Both the position numbers and the translations under genes were made by a program. A stretch of 6,997 nucleotides of DNA from an uncultured Mollicutes bacterium (GTDB taxonomy: Bacteria > Bacillota_I > Bacilli_A > RF39 > UBA660). Location: NCBI GenBank assembly GCA_900557675.1, contig USTO01000037.1:1-6997 (forward strand), given 5' to 3'. Numbering within the stretch: the first letter of the stretch is position 1; each line of letters begins with the position of its first letter. Of the stretch, positions 4,122 through 6,997 are shown one piece after another. The notes beneath the pieces were generated by a model. That model made no database searches. It saw nothing but the letters and a program-made list of their open reading frames with translations, and was not told where the DNA came from.

Positions 4122-5861
4122 ATGAAGAAGATTTTTAACAATGATTTGAGTATTAAGAATGTAGATGAAAAATTGGAGGTTTTTGGCTGGGTTAGTAAGA
4201 AGAGGGACCTCGGGGGCGTGATTTTTATTGACCTTAGGGATAGGAGTGGGATTGTTCAGCTTGTGGTTAATCCTGATAATCCGTATTATGAAGTGGCGAG
4301 CGAACTTAAAAGTGAGTATGTGTTAAGAGCGGTGGGAATGGTTAAGGAGAGGAGTAATAAAAATAGTAATATTGCTACGGGCGACATTGAGATAGTGGTC
4401 AGTGAGTTAGAGGTTTTGAATACTAGTTGCGATATTCCTTTTGAGATTAGTGATGATACGACGGCTCTTGAAGATACAAGACTTAAATACAGATATTTGG
4501 ATATTCGTAGGAATGAGGTTAAGGATAATCTTATTTTAAGACACAAGGTTATGCTTGCTGTTCGTAATTATTTATCTAATTTGGATTTTATAGAAGTGGA
4601 AACGCCTATTCTTGGTAAGAGTACACCAGAGGGAGCTAGGGATTATTTGGTTCCTAGTAGGGTTAATCCTCATAAGTATTATGCTCTTCCGCAGTCTCCG
4701 CAACTTTTCAAACAGCTTTTAATGGTTGGTGGTATGGAGAGATATTTTCAAATTGCTAAGTGTTTCCGTGATGAGGATTTGCGAGCAGATAGGCAACCGG
4801 AATTTACACAAGTTGATATTGAGATGTCCTTTGTTAATGAGGATGATGTTATGAATTTAGCAGAGGGTCTTGTTAAGGAAATTTTTAAGAAGATTAAGGG
4901 TATTGATATTAAGCTTCCTTTAAGAAGGATGAAATATGTTGATGCTATTCGTGACTATGGTAGTGATAAACCAGATTTGCGATATGATATGAAGATTAGG
5001 GATATTACAGATATTTTTGGTAATACTGATTTTAGTGTTTTTAAGAGTATTATTAGTGATAAGGGTATTATTAACTGTTTAGTTGTTAAGGATGCTAGTA
5101 GTAAGTTTTCTAGAAAGGATTTGGATAAGCTTACGGATTATGCTAAGAAGTATGGGGCTAAGGGTCTTAGCTATATTAAGTTTAATGAAGAGGTTACGGG
5201 TTCTATTGTTAAGAATTTAAAAGAAGAAGAGATTAGTGCTATTAGGGATAGTCTTGATATTGATAATAATGATTTGGTACTTATTATTTGTGGTAATTAT
5301 AATGTTGTTAAGATTTCTCTTGGGGCTTTGAGATGTAAGCTTGCAAGGGATCTTGATATGATAGATGATAGTGCTTATGAACTTTTATGGGTAACGGATT
5401 TTCCTTCTTTTGAATATAGTGAGGAAGAGGGTAGGTTTGTTGCTTGTCATCATCCGTTTACTATGGTTAAGGATAGTGATATTGATAAGCTTCTTACGGA
5501 TAAGGCTAATTGTTATTCTAAGGCTTATGATATTGTTATTAATGGATATGAAGCTGGTGGTGGTTCAATTCGTATTCACGATCAGGATATTCAGAAAAAG
5601 ATGTTTGAGGCTCTTAACTTAACAGAGGATGATATTAATAATAAGTTTGGTTATTTTGTGCAAGCTCTTAAATATGGTACTCCTCCACACGGTGGTCTTG
5701 CCTTTGGTCTTGATAGAATGGTAATGCTTTTATCTGGTACGGATAATATTAGAAATGTTATTGCTTTTCCTAAGACAGCAAGTGCTAGTTGTTTAATGAG
5801 TGAGTGTCCTAGTATGGTAACGGAGAAGCAATTAGAGGAACTTCATATTAAGAATGATTAG
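4122..5861 (+). CDS. aspS: Aspartyl-tRNA synthetase, bacterial type
   Basis: 579-aa cytosolic class IIb synthetase that charges tRNA-Asp with aspartate. The N-terminal OB-fold anticodon-binding domain (1-105) contains GWVSKKRDLGGVIFIDLRDR (22-41). The catalytic core carries motif 1 (TPILGKSTPEGARDY, 161-175), motif 2 (FRDEDLRADRQPEFTQ, 215-230) and motif 3 (GLAFGLDRMVMLL, 525-537). The GAD insertion (about 285-420) marks the bacterial rather than archaeal/eukaryotic type. Length is close to the usual 590 aa. Leu30 sits where tRNA-Asn-accepting AspRS usually has His, which points to a discriminating enzyme (inference). GAGGT at 4111-4115, 6 nt upstream, fixes the ATG. It is a single-gene unit with its own promoter and terminator. 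Codons are strongly G/T-ended (GTT, GAT, AGT, GGT, AAG), as expected from the local strand bias. Confidence 0.98.
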   Translation: MKKIFNNDLSIKNVDEKLEVFGWVSKKRDLGGVIFIDLRDRSGIVQLVVNPDNPYYEVASELKSEYVLRAVGMVKERSNKNSNIATGDIEIVVSELEVLNTSCDIPFEISDDTTALEDTRLKYRYLDIRRNEVKDNLILRHKVMLAVRNYLSNLDFIEVETPILGKSTPEGARDYLVPSRVNPHKYYALPQSPQLFKQLLMVGGMERYFQIAKCFRDEDLRADRQPEFTQVDIEMSFVNEDDVMNLAEGLVKEIFKKIKGIDIKLPLRRMKYVDAIRDYGSDKPDLRYDMKIRDITDIFGNTDFSVFKSIISDKGIINCLVVKDASSKFSRKDLDKLTDYAKKYGAKGLSYIKFNEEVTGSIVKNLKEEEISAIRDSLDIDNNDLVLIICGNYNVVKISLGALRCKLARDLDMIDDSAYELLWVTDFPSFEYSEEEGRFVACHHPFTMVKDSDIDKLLTDKANCYSKAYDIVINGYEAGGGSIRIHDQDIQKKMFEALNLTEDDINNKFGYFVQALKYGTPPHGGLAFGLDRMVMLLSGTDNIRNVIAFPKTASASCLMSECPSMVTEKQLEELHIKND

Positions 5862-5884
5862 ATACCAGTTGGTGTCTTTTTTTT
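5861..5884 (+). terminator. Intrinsic terminator of aspS
   Basis: GATACC (5861-5866), loop AGTT, GGTGTC (5871-5876; one T.G pair) and eight T (5877-5884). The first stem base is the last base of the TAG stop codon. A compact, classic Rho-independent terminator; it separates aspS from the downstream hydrolase. Confidence 0.9.
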
Positions 5885-5926
5885 GGTTTACACCTCTTTC
5901 TTTTTTTATTTTTTCTTTTTTCTTTC

Positions 5927-5961
5927 TTGTAAAAAATGATAGTAAGTGATATTATTATAAT
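5927..5961 (+). promoter_or_regulatory. Promoter of the serine hydrolase gene
   Basis: TTGTAA (5927-5932), a 17-nt spacer and TATTAT (5950-5955). A perfect TATAAT (5956-5961) follows at once but would be 23 nt from that -35, so either may be the -10 box. It directly follows a 36-nt pyrimidine tract (5893-5928). Confidence 0.6.
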
Positions 5962-5984
5962 AGATACGGAGTAGTGATATTCTT

Positions 5985-6997
5985 ATGAAATTGTGGTATT
6001 ACTTTAAACTTGGTTGTAAGACTGTTTATGATAATTATTTTTTAAGAGGTGTTTTTGTTTCGTTAGCTCTTGTTTTTGCAGTTGTTTTTTTTAAGGGAAC
6101 GTATGCTTATGATAATAAGAGAGATGATTATAATTTTGATATGGGTGAGAATGTTATTAGAAAGCTTGATGTTTATTATAATGATGATATGGACAGTTAT
6201 AATGGGGTAACACAGACAGATAGGGTTCTTTCTTGTCTTAGAAATAGGGATAGTATTGTTAATAATGATGGAGAGATTGGAGAAATTATTAATAGTATTA
6301 GGGATTTATTTAATAAGAGCAGTAATTATTATTCTTTTAAATATGAGGATATTTATACTGGCCTTACGCTTTCTTATAATGAGGATGGTGTTATTTTTGG
6401 TGCGAGTAGCGTAAAAGCCCCACTAGTTATTTATATTTATGAACTTGCTAGCAAGGGAAAGATTGATTTGGATGAGGAGATGGAGTACACGGCTAACTAT
6501 TATGTGAATGGTAGTGGTATTATGCAGAATGAAAGTGTGGGTGGTAAGTACAAAATTCGTACATTATGTGATTATGCGATTAGGTATAGTGATAATATTG
6601 CTTATACGATGCTTTTGAATAGGGTTGGTAATGATAATGTTAGGGATTTTTGGTCTAATAAGGGAAGTAGGGTTATTTTTAGTACGAATGAGGTATGGGG
6701 TAATCTTAGTGCAAGGGATAGTAATTTGTATATGAAAGAACTTTATAATTTTTATAAGAGTGATAATGTATATGGAGAAGAGGTTATGAATTTATTTGTT
6801 TCTTCTATTTACAAGGGTATTCATAGTTTGGATGATAGTTATTTGGTAGCAGACAAGTATGGTTGGACGGGATCTGTTTATAATGATAGTGCTGTTGTAC
6901 TTGCTGATAATCCTTATGTTTTGTCTATTTTATCTAATACGGGATATAGTGATTTTGATACTTTTTATAAAGAGGCTAGTGATCTTTTTGGGCGATT
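5985..6997 (+). CDS. Membrane-anchored serine beta-lactamase-like hydrolase (class A fold), 3' end beyond window
   Basis: The reading frame is open for 337 codons to the window edge and continues past it. The N-terminus has a basic stretch and one hydrophobic segment (22-36), a signal anchor or signal peptide, so the rest should lie outside the cell. Residues 45-115 are an Asp/Asn-rich region I cannot assign. The beta-lactamase-like domain (PF13354 type) follows: the SxxK motif S141-S-V-K144, an SDN motif S202-D-N204, and the third motif as K291-Y-G293 instead of KTG. I see no ExxLN omega-loop motif with the deacylating Glu, so a penicillin-binding or peptidase role in the wall is as likely as beta-lactam hydrolysis. 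The ATG at 5985 is preceded by GGAG (5968-5971) and AGTGAT (5973-5978); together they resemble AGGAGGTGAT with an insertion. The sequence is rich in Asp, Ser, Asn, Tyr and Val, in line with the G/T-rich coding strand. Confidence 0.85.
   Translation, partial: MKLWYYFKLGCKTVYDNYFLRGVFVSLALVFAVVFFKGTYAYDNKRDDYNFDMGENVIRKLDVYYNDDMDSYNGVTQTDRVLSCLRNRDSIVNNDGEIGEIINSIRDLFNKSSNYYSFKYEDIYTGLTLSYNEDGVIFGASSVKAPLVIYIYELASKGKIDLDEEMEYTANYYVNGSGIMQNESVGGKYKIRTLCDYAIRYSDNIAYTMLLNRVGNDNVRDFWSNKGSRVIFSTNEVWGNLSARDSNLYMKELYNFYKSDNVYGEEVMNLFVSSIYKGIHSLDDSYLVADKYGWTGSVYNDSAVVLADNPYVLSILSNTGYSDFDTFYKEASDLFGR

Noticed and set aside
4286..4546. 86-codon minus-strand frame inside aspS
   Set aside because: Antisense shadow; Ser/Leu-rich composition is the complement of aspS codons.
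5410..5622. 70-codon plus-strand frame inside aspS
   Set aside because: Second-frame reading of aspS; Leu/Ile/Arg-rich shadow without a start signal.
6990..6997. Last 8 bases GGGCGATT equal the 5' end of the tRNA-Val gene (reverse complement of 48-55)
   Set aside because: The hydrolase frame continues through this point and no further tRNA sequence can be seen; treated as coincidence. The bases after the window would settle it.
1..6997. CRISPR array, insertion sequence with transposase, prophage or defence system
   Set aside because: No regularly spaced direct repeats, no transposase or phage-like frame; apart from the 3743-4052 block the window is housekeeping genes.

Overview
The window looks like chromosome of a very AT-rich Bacillota (Bacilli/Erysipelotrichia-like, possibly an uncultured gut lineage). 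I judge this from the low G+C, the strong AGGAGGTGAT-type ribosome binding sites, the TTGACA/TATAAT promoters, the glmS ribozyme, and a CvfD/YugI-type S1 protein and a YutH-like spore-coat protein, both typical of Bacilli. All visible stops are TAA or TAG, and Trp is TGG, so nothing requires a non-standard code. The genus cannot be determined from the window.

Layout: the left edge cuts a tRNA-Val(TAC) gene on the minus strand that has its own promoter. Next come cvfD (minus) and a minimal nfu (plus), divergent from each other with back-to-back promoters. nfu converges with, and overlaps by 4 bp, a minus-strand YutH/CotS-like protein of the degenerate aminoglycoside-phosphotransferase fold. 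Upstream of that on the minus strand lies glmS, preceded by a compact glmS self-cleaving ribozyme and a sigma-A-type promoter. A gene-free stretch of about 580 bp separates glmS from the divergent aspS. aspS has an extended -10 promoter and ends in a clean terminator. The window ends inside a membrane-anchored serine beta-lactamase-like hydrolase.

Functionally this is mostly housekeeping: tRNA charging (aspS), Fe-S delivery (nfu), post-transcriptional control (cvfD), and amino-sugar supply for the cell wall (glmS, under GlcN6P feedback through the ribozyme). The serine hydrolase may belong to wall metabolism as well. nfu/yutI and yutH are also near neighbours in Bacillus subtilis, as I recall it, so part of the order may be ancestral.

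The least explained piece is the 310-bp block 3743-4052, which lies exactly between the glmS and aspS promoters. Its ends form a long imperfect inverted repeat (8 bp + 7 bp), and it contains several internal hairpins whose non-Watson-Crick pairs are G.U if read from the plus strand. It is either an undescribed structured RNA or a MITE-like insertion. A second overall feature is a strong G-over-C skew of the plus strand, which visibly shapes codon and amino-acid content of genes on both strands.
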